A stretch of 30,779 nucleotides of DNA from Mannheimia sp041807705 (GTDB taxonomy: Bacteria > Pseudomonadota > Gammaproteobacteria > Enterobacterales > Pasteurellaceae). Location: assembly GCF_041807705.1 (NCBI RefSeq), contig NZ_JBGTYY010000025.1, positions 1 through 30,779 of the forward strand, given 5' to 3'. Positions 16,098 through 24,481 of this stretch are shown piece by piece (positions within the stretch are counted from its first letter, which is position 1; each line of letters opens with the position of its first letter). A program made the translations under genes and the position numbers. Under the pieces are notes generated by a model that did not search any database, was not told where the DNA came from, and saw only the letters and a program-made list of their open reading frames with translations.

Positions 16098-16946
16098 ATG
16101 CAAATCCATTTTAAAAATTTTCAAAAAAATGACCGCTTGTTAGATTTAACCAAGCCACAAATTATGGGGATTTTAAACTTCACGCCTGATTCATTCTCAG
16201 ATTCGGGCAAGTTTTTCTCCCTCGATAAAGCCTTGTTCCAAGTTGAGAAAATGCTCAATGAAAGGGCAAGCATTATTGATGTGGGCGGGGAATCTACTCG
16301 CCCGAATGCAGCGATTGTAACACTAGAAGAAGAGCTTGAGCGTGTTGTGCCAGTGGTGGAAGCCATTCACAGCCGTTTTGATTGCTTGATTTCAGTCGAT
16401 AGCTCCAAAGCGGAAGTATTTAGGCAAGCGGCAAAAGTGGGTATGGATATGATTAATGATATCCGAGCTTTAACTGAGCCAAATGCCCTAGAAATGGCGG
16501 CTGAGCTTGGGCTACCCGTCTGTTTAATGCATATGCAAGGTAATCCGCAAAATATGCAACAAAATCCAGAATATGATGATGTATTGGAAGAAGTAGCGGA
16601 TTTCTTAAATCAACGGATTTTTGCTTGTATTACGGCAGGCATTCCCAAAGAGCATATTATTTTAGACCCGGGCTTTGGTTTTGGTAAAACGGTGAAGCAC
16701 AATTATCAATTACTTAAACATTTTAAAGCCTTTGTAGATTCTGGCTTTCCTGTGCTTGCGGGGCTTTCTCGTAAGTCGATGATTGGGGCGGTGTTAGATA
16801 AACCTGTGGAGCAACGTGTGGTTGGTTCTGTGGCTGCTGCCTTGATTGCTGTGCAGAATGGGGCAAAAATTTTGCGTGTTCACGATGTGGCGGAAACCGC
16901 CGATATGCTGAAAATTTGGCAGGCTACGATTGACGCAGATAATTAA
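16098..16946 (+). CDS. folP: Dihydropteroate synthase
   Basis: A 282-residue TIM-barrel enzyme that joins p-aminobenzoate to dihydropterin pyrophosphate in folate synthesis, the target of sulfonamides. Both family signatures are present: IMGILNFTPDSFSDSGKF (about 22-39) and the GGESTRPNA loop (about 61-69). Further on are DPGFGFGKTVKHNYQLLK (pterin site) and GLSRKSMIG. Length matches E. coli FolP (282). The start is odd: no Shine-Dalgarno, and an uptake core with its AT tract occupies codons 7-15, making a lysine/asparagine-rich start. Followed closely by yffB. Confidence 0.95.
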   Translation: MQIHFKNFQKNDRLLDLTKPQIMGILNFTPDSFSDSGKFFSLDKALFQVEKMLNERASIIDVGGESTRPNAAIVTLEEELERVVPVVEAIHSRFDCLISVDSSKAEVFRQAAKVGMDMINDIRALTEPNALEMAAELGLPVCLMHMQGNPQNMQQNPEYDDVLEEVADFLNQRIFACITAGIPKEHIILDPGFGFGKTVKHNYQLLKHFKAFVDSGFPVLAGLSRKSMIGAVLDKPVEQRVVGSVAAALIAVQNGAKILRVHDVAETADMLKIWQATIDADN

Positions 16947-16969
16947 TTTTAGGATTTTTAGGAGTAAAA

Positions 16970-17317
16970 ATGACAACATTAGTTTATGGTATTAAAAATT
17001 GCGATACCGTGAAAAAAGCCTTGAAATGGTTGGAAGATAACAACCAAAACCCACAACTTCACGATTACCGTATGGACGGTTTGAATGCTGATTGGTTAGC
17101 GGAAATGGAAGCAAAATTCGGCTGGGAAAATTTAGTCAATAAACGTAGCACCACTTGGCGAAATTTAGATGATGCGATTAAAAATAATCTTAACCGTGAA
17201 ACCGCATTAAAAGTGTTAACCGAGCAACCAACTCTCATTAAACGCCCGATTGTGATTCAAAATGACATTGTCTTGCTTGGGTTTAATGAAAAAGAGTATA
17301 TGGCTGCGTTTAGCTAA
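16970..17317 (+). CDS. ArsC/Spx-family thioredoxin-fold protein (YffB-like)
   Basis: A 115-residue ArsC-like protein. The N-terminal motif YGIKNCDTVKKALKWLE carries a single Cys followed by Asp-Thr, as in YffB, rather than the C-x-x-C of thioredoxins. C-terminal KRPIVIQNDIVLLGFNEKEY is also family-typical. E. coli YffB is linked to glutathione but its function is unsettled. GGAG ribosome site 6 bases before ATG. It lies between folP and dapE; the yffB-dapE order is also found in other gammaproteobacteria, which supports the call. Confidence 0.88.
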   Translation: MTTLVYGIKNCDTVKKALKWLEDNNQNPQLHDYRMDGLNADWLAEMEAKFGWENLVNKRSTTWRNLDDAIKNNLNRETALKVLTEQPTLIKRPIVIQNDIVLLGFNEKEYMAAFS

Positions 17318-17407
17318 TAAACATAAAAATAACCTATTACTTACCCTCTCCCACAAGGGGAGAGAGCATTGGTAAAAATCTCACAAAAAACAACCGCTTG
17401 TAATCTT

Positions 17408-18556
17408 ATGAAAAACGAAATTATCTCTCTCGCTCAAAACCTAATCCGCCGTGATTCTATTAGCCCAAAAGATAAAGGCTGCCAACAGGAAATTGCTGAG
17501 CGCTTAAGTAAAGTGGGCTTCCAAATTGAATGGTTGCCGTTTGGCGATACCTTGAATATGTGGGCAACTCACGGCACGGAAAATGGTAAAAATGAGCCTT
17601 GTATTGCCTTTGCAGGGCATACCGATGTTGTGCCTGTGGGTGAAGAAAGCCAATGGCAATATCCGCCATTTTCGGCTGAAATTGTTGATGGAATGCTTTA
17701 TGGGCGAGGGGCGGCTGATATGAAAGGATCGCTGTCTGCATTAGTGGTGGCTGCCGAAACCTTTGTGAAAAATAACCCTAATCACAAAGGTAAAGTCGCG
17801 TTGCTGATCACCTCTGATGAAGAAGCTGCAGCAAAAGATGGCACGGTAAAAGTGGTCGAAACCTTAATGGCTCGTAACGAAGCCGTGCATTATGCGGTAG
17901 TGGGAGAGCCGTCTAGCAGTAAAGTGCTGGGCGATGTGATTAAAAACGGCAGACGTGGCTCAATTACGGCAGAGCTCTATATCGAGGGCATTCAAGGACA
18001 CGTTGCTTATCCACATTTAGCGGAAAACCCAGTGCATACCTCACTTGGCTTTTTAACTGAGCTAACTCAATACCAATGGGATAACGGCAACGAATTTTTC
18101 CCACCAACCAGCTTACAAGTAGCAAATATTAAAGCCGGTACAGGCAGCAATAATGTCATTCCAGGCGAACTTTATGTGCAGTTTAATTTACGTTATTGCA
18201 CTGAAGTAACCGATGAAATCATTAAAGCTAAAGTGGCGGAAATGTTAGCAAAACACGGTTTGAAATACCGTATTAGCTGGAATTTATCGGGCAAGCCTTT
18301 CCTTGCAGGTAATGGAAGACTGGTAGAAGCGGCAGTGCAAGCGGTCGAAAATGTGACAAAAATTACACCTCGTTTAGATACCGGCGGTGGTACATCAGAC
18401 GGCAGATTTATTGCTTTAATGGGAACAGAAGTGGTGGAGTTTGGACCTCTCAACGCCACTATTCATAAAGTGAATGAGTGTGTGAGCGTGGAAGATTTAG
18501 CCAAATGTGGTGAGGTTTATCACCACATTTTAGAGAAACTCCTTATCAGAAGATAA
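17408..18556 (+). CDS. dapE: Succinyl-diaminopimelate desuccinylase
   Basis: A 382-residue M20 metallopeptidase-fold enzyme of lysine/meso-DAP synthesis, cleaving N-succinyl-LL-diaminopimelate with two zinc ions. Metal/catalytic stretches: FAGHTDVVPVG (His ligand), GRGAADMKGSLS (Asp), TSDEEAAAKDG (Glu pair), VVGEPSS, GTGSNNVIPGE, and C-terminal NATIHKVNECV with the last His. I start at ATG 17408, giving MKNEIISLAQNLIRR as in Haemophilus DapE. An upstream TTG at 17369 is in frame with a good GGGGAGAG site, but the extension translates the uptake signal (TTACN) and is not family-like. Confidence 0.95.
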   Translation: MKNEIISLAQNLIRRDSISPKDKGCQQEIAERLSKVGFQIEWLPFGDTLNMWATHGTENGKNEPCIAFAGHTDVVPVGEESQWQYPPFSAEIVDGMLYGRGAADMKGSLSALVVAAETFVKNNPNHKGKVALLITSDEEAAAKDGTVKVVETLMARNEAVHYAVVGEPSSSKVLGDVIKNGRRGSITAELYIEGIQGHVAYPHLAENPVHTSLGFLTELTQYQWDNGNEFFPPTSLQVANIKAGTGSNNVIPGELYVQFNLRYCTEVTDEIIKAKVAEMLAKHGLKYRISWNLSGKPFLAGNGRLVEAAVQAVENVTKITPRLDTGGGTSDGRFIALMGTEVVEFGPLNATIHKVNECVSVEDLAKCGEVYHHILEKLLIRR

Positions 18557-18557
18557 C

Positions 18558-18605
18558 AGATATAGGCAGAGAATAATCAATAATCACTCTGCCTATTTTT
18601 TATAT
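18558..18605 (+). terminator. Rho-independent terminator after dapE
   Basis: ATAGGCAGAG (18562-18571) pairs with CTCTGCCTAT (18587-18596), followed by a TTTTTT run. The loop is 15 bases. Confidence 0.75.
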
Positions 18606-18666
18606 AGATATTCCACAAAATAACGTTTACACTAGCTGCCAGTTTTTATATTTACAGGAAAATTTT

Positions 18667-20001
18667 ATGCAGCTTTACTCTTATATCTGCTTGCTATTTG
18701 GGCTTGCAATGTTTATTTCCTTTTTTACAAGGAAAATAAATGAAAATATTCAAACTACCATTGCGATTACTGCTTCTGCTCTTATTGGTTCTCTCCTTAT
18801 TCTTACCTTCGGTTCTCTTGGCTGGTTTAACGTTGATCAACTTGCCATTTCTATTTTCGAACAGCTTGATTTCAAAAGTTTCTTATTAAACGGTATGCTA
18901 GGCTTCTTGCTTTTTGCAGGTTCACTAGGCATTAAACTTCCGTTAATGAAAGAGCAACATCGTGAAATAGCGGTATATGCGTTAATTTCTACCTTGATTT
19001 CTACTTTCTTAATCGGCGGTTTAATTTATCTTATAGCCAGATTATGTGGTTTAGATATTGCCTTTGTTTACTGTTTGTTATTTGGCTCGCTCATTTCACC
19101 AACAGACCCGATAGCCGTGCTTGCAATTATCAAAAGCCTAAAAGCGCCGAAACGCCTTTCTATGCACGTTGAGGGCGAGTCTTTATTCAACGATGGTATC
19201 GGTTTAGTGATTTTTACTACCATTTTTGCTGTGGCATTCGGTGGGCAAGAGCCGACATTTGGTGGGGTAGTGGGGTTGTTCTTACAAGAAGCGGTAGGCG
19301 GTATTTTATTTGGCTTATTAACAGGCTTTATCGCCCATAAATTTATTTCGGCAACCGATGACGGAAGCCTTGAGATTTTAATCACGCTCACTATTCCAAC
19401 TGTTGGCTTTGTGATTGCGAATTACTTGCACGTTTCAGGTGCATTAACAATGGTGGTAGCAGGGATTATGATTGGTAACTGGACACGCCGTTCAGGTTTT
19501 TCCGAACAGAGCCAAAAATACCTCGACCACTTTTGGGAAATGATCGACCATTCTCTTAACTATCTCTTGTTCCTACTTATCGGTTTAAGTACACTCTTGG
19601 TTGATTTTACCTTTATTGGCGGTGTGCTGATGCTTGCAGCTATTCCAATCTGTTTGCTTTCTCGCTATATCAGCTTATGGATTCCATACCAAGTGTTAAA
19701 ACGTTTCCGCACCTATAACCCTTACACCTTAAAAATTATGACGTGGGGCGGTTTACGAGGTGGTTTAGCATTAGCAATGGCACTTGCCGTACCAACGGGT
19801 TCTGCGATGATCTCTAGTTCAGAAGGCAATCTTGATGTGCGAGATTTGATTTTGTTGATGACCTATGCGGTCGTCACTTTCTCCATTCTAGTACAAGGTT
19901 CAACCGTTGAGCCAATGATTAAAAAAGCAAAAATGGTTGATCCAAGACGGGTCGCATTAAATAAACTCGGCGGTTCAGATGATGTAATTCCACATATTTA
20001 G
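18667..20001 (+). CDS. Sodium/proton antiporter, CPA1 (NhaP) family
   Basis: A 444-residue inner-membrane protein with about 12 hydrophobic segments. The CPA1 core is clear: FGSLISPTDPIAVLAIIK (ion-binding Asp) followed by VEGESLFNDGIGLVIF (the ESLFNDG signature), then WGGLRGGLALAMALAVP near the C-terminus. These antiporters exchange Na+, K+ or Li+ for H+ in pH and salt control. No large cytoplasmic tail, unlike NhaP2/CvrA with its TrkA-like domains. AGGA ribosome site. Ion preference cannot be inferred. Confidence 0.9.
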   Translation: MQLYSYICLLFGLAMFISFFTRKINENIQTTIAITASALIGSLLILTFGSLGWFNVDQLAISIFEQLDFKSFLLNGMLGFLLFAGSLGIKLPLMKEQHREIAVYALISTLISTFLIGGLIYLIARLCGLDIAFVYCLLFGSLISPTDPIAVLAIIKSLKAPKRLSMHVEGESLFNDGIGLVIFTTIFAVAFGGQEPTFGGVVGLFLQEAVGGILFGLLTGFIAHKFISATDDGSLEILITLTIPTVGFVIANYLHVSGALTMVVAGIMIGNWTRRSGFSEQSQKYLDHFWEMIDHSLNYLLFLLIGLSTLLVDFTFIGGVLMLAAIPICLLSRYISLWIPYQVLKRFRTYNPYTLKIMTWGGLRGGLALAMALAVPTGSAMISSSEGNLDVRDLILLMTYAVVTFSILVQGSTVEPMIKKAKMVDPRRVALNKLGGSDDVIPHI

Positions 20002-20077
20002 CTAGCATACATTTTATATAACGAAATGAAATATTGTCTTGCTAAAGATTATTAGCTTTCTAGACGGCTTTGTACTT

Positions 20078-20116
20078 AATACCTCCTAAATTAATTTTTA
20101 GGAGGTATTTTTTATG
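20078..20116 (+). promoter_or_regulatory. Terminator-like hairpin that contains the Shine-Dalgarno of the next gene
   Basis: AATACCTCCTAAA (20078-20090) pairs perfectly over 13 bp with TTTAGGAGGTATT (20097-20109), 6-base loop, then TTTT and ATG (20114). The 3' arm holds AGGAGG, an ideal ribosome site 8 bases from the ATG, which is fully sequestered when folded. It can read as the antiporter terminator and as a translation-control element at once. Confidence 0.7.
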
Positions 20117-21139
20117 TTATTAACAGGACTATTATGTGGTTTCCTACTCGGTATTTGTAATACAGAGAGGACGTTTCTGTATTACAGGGGCATTTCGTGA
20201 TCTCTATGTAACGAAAAGCAGCCGAATGTTTGTGGCACTTCTAATTGCAATTACAGTGCAATCTATCGGCATTTGGTTGTTATATGAGGCTGGTTCTTTT
20301 GAGTCTCCTGCGGAAAGCTTACCGCTACTTGCCGTACTTATTGGGGCATTTCTTTTCGGCATTGGTATTATCTATGCAGGGGGGGCAACAGGAACTTGGT
20401 ATCGTGCCGGTGAAGGGTTAATTGGTAGTTGGGTCGCCTTAATTGTTTATGGGCTGTTTTCCGCTTCAATGAGAACAGGTGTACTATCCCCTATTAATCA
20501 AGAACTAAAAAGTAATGTTATTGAACAACGCACTATTCACGAAACCTTTGGTATTCCACCTTGGATCTTAGTCTTTATTTTAACTGCTGTTACTTTAATA
20601 TTAACTATTCCTCATTTAAGAAAGCCAAGAGGCAAAACTATTGCCTTAAAACCACGCAAAACAGGCTTAGCCCATATTCTATTTGAAAAACTTTGGCACC
20701 CATTTGTAACAGCGGTATTAGTTGGTTTGATTGCATTATTAGCGTGGCCGTTAAGTAATGCTGCAGGGAGAAATTTTGGTTTAGGCATTACCACACCGAG
20801 TGCAAACATTATTCAATACATTGTATTTGGCGATGATAAATTCATTAACTGGGGTGTTTTCTTAGTGTTAGGGATCTTAATTGGCTCATTTATTGCCGCA
20901 AAATTCTCAAATGAATTTCGCTTTAGAGTGCCAGATACAACTACAATGTTACGCAGTGCAGGCGGCGGTGCATTAATGGGGATTGGTGCAAGTCTTGCTG
21001 GTGGTTGCTCTATCGGTAATGGTTTGGTTGAAACAGCCTTTTCTCTTGGCAAGGTTGGATTTCATTGCCTATTATGATTTTAGGCACATCGGTTGGTGCG
21101 TATTTTACTATTATTCGCCCACAACGTTTAAAAGGTTAA
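20114..21139 (+). pseudogene. YeeE/YedE (TsuA-like) thiosulfate/sulfur-compound transporter, two frameshifts
   Basis: Read through two shifts, 20114-21139 encodes about 341 residues of a polytopic YeeE/YedE protein: MLLTGLLCGFLLG, then QRGRFCITGAFRDLYV, a hydrophobic core, GGCSIGNGLVETA and a C-terminus ending in RPQRLKG. The first break is an extra A at about 20153 (GGT-A-TTT); without repair the ATG frame stops after 28 codons. The second is a lost T in the run at 21039-21042, which ends the frame at 21077 with VGFHCLL instead of running to the stop at 21139. The two shifts compensate in length. GRFC and GGCSIG carry the cysteines used by TsuA. A TusA-like gene follows, as in thiosulfate-uptake pairs. 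Either a real pseudogene or two sequencing errors. Confidence 0.85.
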
Positions 21140-21158
21140 TTTTTAAGGAGTTATGACT

Positions 21159-21380
21159 ATGAATGTACGTTTACCCGCTTCAGGGCTTGTTTGCCCATTT
21201 CCTTTAGTAGAAGCAAAAGCAGCTATGGCAAAATTAAATAAAGGCGATAGCTTAACAATTGAATTCGATTGCACACAAGCAACAGAAGCTATTCCAAACT
21301 GGGCAGAGGAAGAAGGTTATGAGGTAACCGATTACCAGCAAATTGGCGATGCACTATGGGAAATTACGGTTGTTAAATAA
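21159..21380 (+). CDS. TusA/TsuB-like sulfurtransferase small protein
   Basis: A 73-residue SirA/TusA-family protein. The CPFP motif in ASGLVCPFPLVEAKAAM contains the catalytic Cys that carries sulfur as persulfide, and IPNWAEEEGYEV is the typical second half. ATG at 21159 is 8 bases after AAGGAG; the earlier ATG at 21153 is only 2 bases away and less likely. It follows the YeeE/TsuA-like gene by 19 bases, so it is more likely TsuB-like (thiosulfate uptake partner) than the tRNA-thiolation TusA. It stays intact while the transporter gene is disrupted. Confidence 0.85.
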   Translation: MNVRLPASGLVCPFPLVEAKAAMAKLNKGDSLTIEFDCTQATEAIPNWAEEEGYEVTDYQQIGDALWEITVVK

Positions 21381-21400
21381 TTTTACAAATACTAAGTAAT

Positions 21401-21430
21401 AAAAAAGCTCTACTTTCGTAGAGCTTTTTC
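21401..21430. terminator. Bidirectional terminator between the TusA-like gene and catalase
   Basis: AAAAAGCTCTAC (21402-21413), loop TTTC, GTAGAGCTTTTT (21418-21429). A perfect 12-bp stem with T-runs in both directions, between convergent genes. Confidence 0.92.
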
Positions 21431-21451
21431 TATGTAATATTTAATCAGGAA

Positions 21452-22960
21452 TTATAGTAAACCTGGCTGACCTAATGCTGGGTCTGTTGCACGAGCTGCG
21501 ATTGCATCTTCAACAGTCATACCTAATGCTTTAGCAACACCTTCACCATATGCTGGGTCACAAGCATAGCAGTTACGGATATGACGGTATTTGATGAAAT
21601 CTAACGCATCGCCCATACCTGCAGCAGTATTGTTGAATAATGCTTGTTTTTGCTCATCGCTCATATTGTTGAACAATACGCGTGGTTGGCTGAAGTAGTC
21701 TGAATCATCTTCACGATAATCCCAGTGTGCTGCATCACCGCTGATTTTTAGTGGTGGCTCAGCGTATTGAGCTTGTTCTTGCCATTTACCGAAGCTGTTT
21801 GGTTCGTAGTGGATTGTGCTACCGTAGTTACCGTCCACACGACCTTGACCATCACGTGCGTTGCTGTGTACCGGGCAACGTGGTGCGTTTACAGGGATTT
21901 GGTGGTGGTTTACACCTAAACGGTAACGTTGAGCGTCCGCATAGTTAAATAAACGAGCTTGTAACATACGGTCTGGAGACACGCTGATACCCGGTACTAA
22001 GTTGCTTGGTGCGAAAGCAGATTGCTCAACATCAGCAAAGAAGTTTTCTGGGTTACGGTTTAATTCAAACTCACCTACTTCAATTAATGGGTAGTCTGAT
22101 TTTGGCCATACTTTTGTTAAATCGAATGGGTGGTATGGTACTTTGTCTGCATCAGTTTCAGGCATAATTTGCACATACATTTTCCATTTCGGGAAATCAC
22201 CACGCTCGATTGCTTCGTATAAATCACGTTGGTGGCTTTCGCGATCGTTTGCAATGATTGCAGCTGCTTCTTCGTTTGTTAAGTTTTTGATACCTTGTTG
22301 TGTACGGAAGTGGAATTTCACCCAGAAACGCTCATTTTCAGCATTGATGAAGCTGTAAGTGTGTGAACCAAAGCCGTGCATATGACGGTAAGAAGCAGGG
22401 ATACCACGATCACTCATTACGATAGTAACTTGGTGGAATGCTTCAGGTAATAATGTCCAGAAATCCCAGTTGTTTGTTGCAGAACGCATATTGGTACGAG
22501 GGTCACGTTTAACTGCTTTGTTTAAATCCGGGAATTTACGTGGATCACGTAGGAAGAATACAGGCGTGTTGTTACCAACCATATCCCAGTTACCTTCTTC
22601 AGTATAGAATTTTAATGCGAAACCACGAATATCACGCTCAGCATCTGCTGCACCACGCTCACCCGCTACAGTTGTGAAACGAGCAAACATTTCAGTTTTT
22701 TTACCAACTTGGCTGAAGATTGCAGCACGAGTATATTTAGTGATGTCATTAGTTACGGTGAAAGTACCGAATGCACCGGAACCTTTAGCGTGCATACGAC
22801 GCTCAGGAATCACTTCACGTACGAAGTTAGCTAATTTTTCGTTTAACCATAAATCTTGAGCTAATAATGGACCACGTGGACCAGCAGTTAAGCTGTTTTG
22901 GTTATCAACAACAGGTGCACCGTTGTTTCTTGTTAAATGTACAACAGGACATTTTGACAT
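21452..22960 (-). CDS. katA: Monofunctional heme catalase
   Basis: A 502-residue clade-3-size heme catalase that removes hydrogen peroxide in the cytoplasm. Key parts: ERRMHAKGSGAFGTFTVTND (catalytic His), DMVGNNTPVFFLRDP (catalytic Asn region), GFGSHTYSFINAENERFWVK, and the proximal heme ligand Tyr in RLFNYADAQRYRLGVNH. The open frame extends 12 codons upstream, but ATG 22960 is chosen: it follows GAGGA at a good distance and gives MSKCPVVHLTRNNG. Haemophilus calls this gene hktE. It stands alone, with an inverted repeat upstream. Confidence 0.95.
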   Translation of the reverse strand: MSKCPVVHLTRNNGAPVVDNQNSLTAGPRGPLLAQDLWLNEKLANFVREVIPERRMHAKGSGAFGTFTVTNDITKYTRAAIFSQVGKKTEMFARFTTVAGERGAADAERDIRGFALKFYTEEGNWDMVGNNTPVFFLRDPRKFPDLNKAVKRDPRTNMRSATNNWDFWTLLPEAFHQVTIVMSDRGIPASYRHMHGFGSHTYSFINAENERFWVKFHFRTQQGIKNLTNEEAAAIIANDRESHQRDLYEAIERGDFPKWKMYVQIMPETDADKVPYHPFDLTKVWPKSDYPLIEVGEFELNRNPENFFADVEQSAFAPSNLVPGISVSPDRMLQARLFNYADAQRYRLGVNHHQIPVNAPRCPVHSNARDGQGRVDGNYGSTIHYEPNSFGKWQEQAQYAEPPLKISGDAAHWDYREDDSDYFSQPRVLFNNMSDEQKQALFNNTAAGMGDALDFIKYRHIRNCYACDPAYGEGVAKALGMTVEDAIAARATDPALGQPGLL

Positions 22961-22990
22961 AATAGAATCCTCATAAAAAGTAAGATAGGT

Positions 22991-23010
22991 AATCAATTCG
23001 AGTATTGATT
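22991..23010. promoter_or_regulatory. Inverted repeat upstream of catalase
   Basis: AATCAAT-N6-ATTGATT, perfect 7-bp arms, 31 bases upstream of the catalase ATG. The position suits an operator. It does not fit the OxyR four-box spacing or the FNR core order, so the regulator is unknown. Confidence 0.4.
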
Positions 23011-23158
23011 ATAGAGATCAGGTTTTTTTTCGCAATCTATTAATTCGATAATTTAGGACTATTAAAATTTGCTGTTTAATAGCTGATTATAATTGTCACC
23101 TATTTATAGGTGTGATACAAGCGGCTGATTTTAGTAAATTTTTTGCAAATGTATAAAG

Positions 23159-23192
23159 AAAAAAGTACCTATCTGAGACAGGTACTTTTTAA
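23159..23192. terminator. Terminator downstream of dnaJ
   Basis: AAAAGTACCT (23161-23170) pairs with AGGTACTTTT (23180-23189), 9-base loop, with A/T tracts on both sides. It lies 20 bases past the dnaJ stop on the minus strand. Confidence 0.8.
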
Positions 23193-23209
23193 TCAATAAG
23201 ATGGTGGAT

Positions 23210-24349
23210 TTATTTCCCTAAATTATCAAAAAATTTCTTCACGCCATCAAAAAAGCCTTCGTGTTTTGGGCGGTGTTGTGCTTTACCCTCTAAACTTTCT
23301 TCAAATTGGTGAAGGAGTGCTTTTTGTTCTTCGTTTAAATTCACCGGGGTTTCAATAACCACTTTGCAGATTAAATCGCCGGTGTAGCCGCCTCTGGCAC
23401 TTGCCACGCCCTTACCACGCACACGGAATAGTTTGCCTGTTTGAGTTTCTGCGGGAATTTTCAGTTTGAGCTTACCATCTAAGGTTGGCACTTCAATTTC
23501 GCCACCTAATGCTGCAAGGGTAAAGCTGATTGGCACTTCACAATATAAGTTTGAACCATCACGCTCAAAAATATCGTGTTCTTTAACGTGGATAACAACG
23601 TATAAATCGCCTGCCGGAGCGCCGTTCTCACCTGCAGCACCTTCACCTGATAAGCGAAGCTGATTGCCGGTATCCACACCTGCCGGAATGGTAACAGATA
23701 AGTTTTTCGCTTTCTGAACACGTCCATCGCCGTGGCAAGAATGACAAGGTTTTTCAATGCGTTTTCCTGTGCCGTGACAACTCGGACAAACCGCTTCTGT
23801 TACAAAGAAACCTTGCTGACGGCGAATACGACCAGAGCCGTGACAGTGAGAACAGGTTTCCACCTTGCTCCCTGCTTCCGCCCCTGAACCGTGGCAAGTC
23901 TCACATTCCGCCAACGTTTGAATACGAATATCTTTCTTACAACCTTTTACGGCTTCTTCAAGGGTGATTTCGATGTCGTAACGTAAATCATCGCCACGCA
24001 CCACACGCTGACGGCGACCACCGCCACCGAAACTACCACCAAACATTTCGCTGAAGATGTCTTCAAAGCCGCCGAAGCCACCGCCACCAAAACCACCGAA
24101 TCCGCCAGCACCGCCGCCGCCTTGTTCAAAAGCTGCGTGTCCATATTGGTCGTACATCGCTTTTTTCTCGCTGTCGGTCAGCACTTCATAGGCTTCTGTA
24201 ATTTCTTTAAATTTCTCTTCTGACTCTTTGCTACCTTGATTTTTATCAGGGTGATGCTTAGCCGCCAAACGTTTATAAGCTCGTTTGATGTCTTGCTCGC
24301 TCGCCCCTTTAGACAGTCCAAGCACTTCGTAATAATCTTTCTTTGCCAT
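23210..24349 (-). CDS. dnaJ: Chaperone protein DnaJ (Hsp40)
   Basis: A 379-residue class I J-protein that delivers unfolded clients to DnaK and stimulates its ATPase. J domain 1-70 with the HPD motif in AAKHHPDKNQG; a Gly/Phe-rich region (about 77-112); four zinc-finger repeats CETCHGSG, CSHCHGSG, CPSCHGTG and CHSCHGDG (about 148-211); C-terminal client-binding domain. Length matches E. coli (376). Usually dnaJ directly follows dnaK; here a small gene and two repeats lie between, and I see no sigma-32 promoter directly before dnaJ. Confidence 0.97.
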   Translation of the reverse strand: MAKKDYYEVLGLSKGASEQDIKRAYKRLAAKHHPDKNQGSKESEEKFKEITEAYEVLTDSEKKAMYDQYGHAAFEQGGGGAGGFGGFGGGGFGGFEDIFSEMFGGSFGGGGRRQRVVRGDDLRYDIEITLEEAVKGCKKDIRIQTLAECETCHGSGAEAGSKVETCSHCHGSGRIRRQQGFFVTEAVCPSCHGTGKRIEKPCHSCHGDGRVQKAKNLSVTIPAGVDTGNQLRLSGEGAAGENGAPAGDLYVVIHVKEHDIFERDGSNLYCEVPISFTLAALGGEIEVPTLDGKLKLKIPAETQTGKLFRVRGKGVASARGGYTGDLICKVVIETPVNLNEEQKALLHQFEESLEGKAQHRPKHEGFFDGVKKFFDNLGK

Positions 24350-24410
24350 AGTTTTTCCGTTATTTTTGCAAAATTTTTATAAAAAATGACCGCTTGTCAT
24401 AATTAACTAA

Positions 24411-24477
24411 GATGGCGCAAGCATCCACGCTTGTGCCAAATGCTGTTCAAAGCACAAGCGTGGACGCTTGCGCTATC
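24411..24477. repeat. Long dyad, 26-bp arms, upstream of dnaJ
   Basis: Arm 24411-24436 (GATGGCGCAAGC...GCTTGTGC) is complementary to 24452-24477 (GCACAAGCG...GCGCTATC) with two mismatches, both G-T type. The loop is 15 bases. A strong hairpin between the GyrI-like gene and dnaJ on the minus strand. No T-run follows, so it is more likely a dispersed repeat or RNA-processing element than a terminator. Confidence 0.75.
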
Positions 24478-24481
24478 AAAA

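Noticed and set aside
17346..17364. CTCTCCC-ACAA-GGGGAGAG dyad before dapE as a terminator
   Set aside because: Short, no T-run; better viewed as a small repeat related to 896-1000.
22981..23025. OxyR site upstream of catalase
   Set aside because: The two ATAG words are 26 bp apart rather than 22 and the CTAT words are missing.
24384..24410. Sigma-32 promoter before dnaJ
   Set aside because: No CTTGAA/CCCCAT pair at proper spacing could be found upstream of dnaJ; only the dnaK promoter qualifies.
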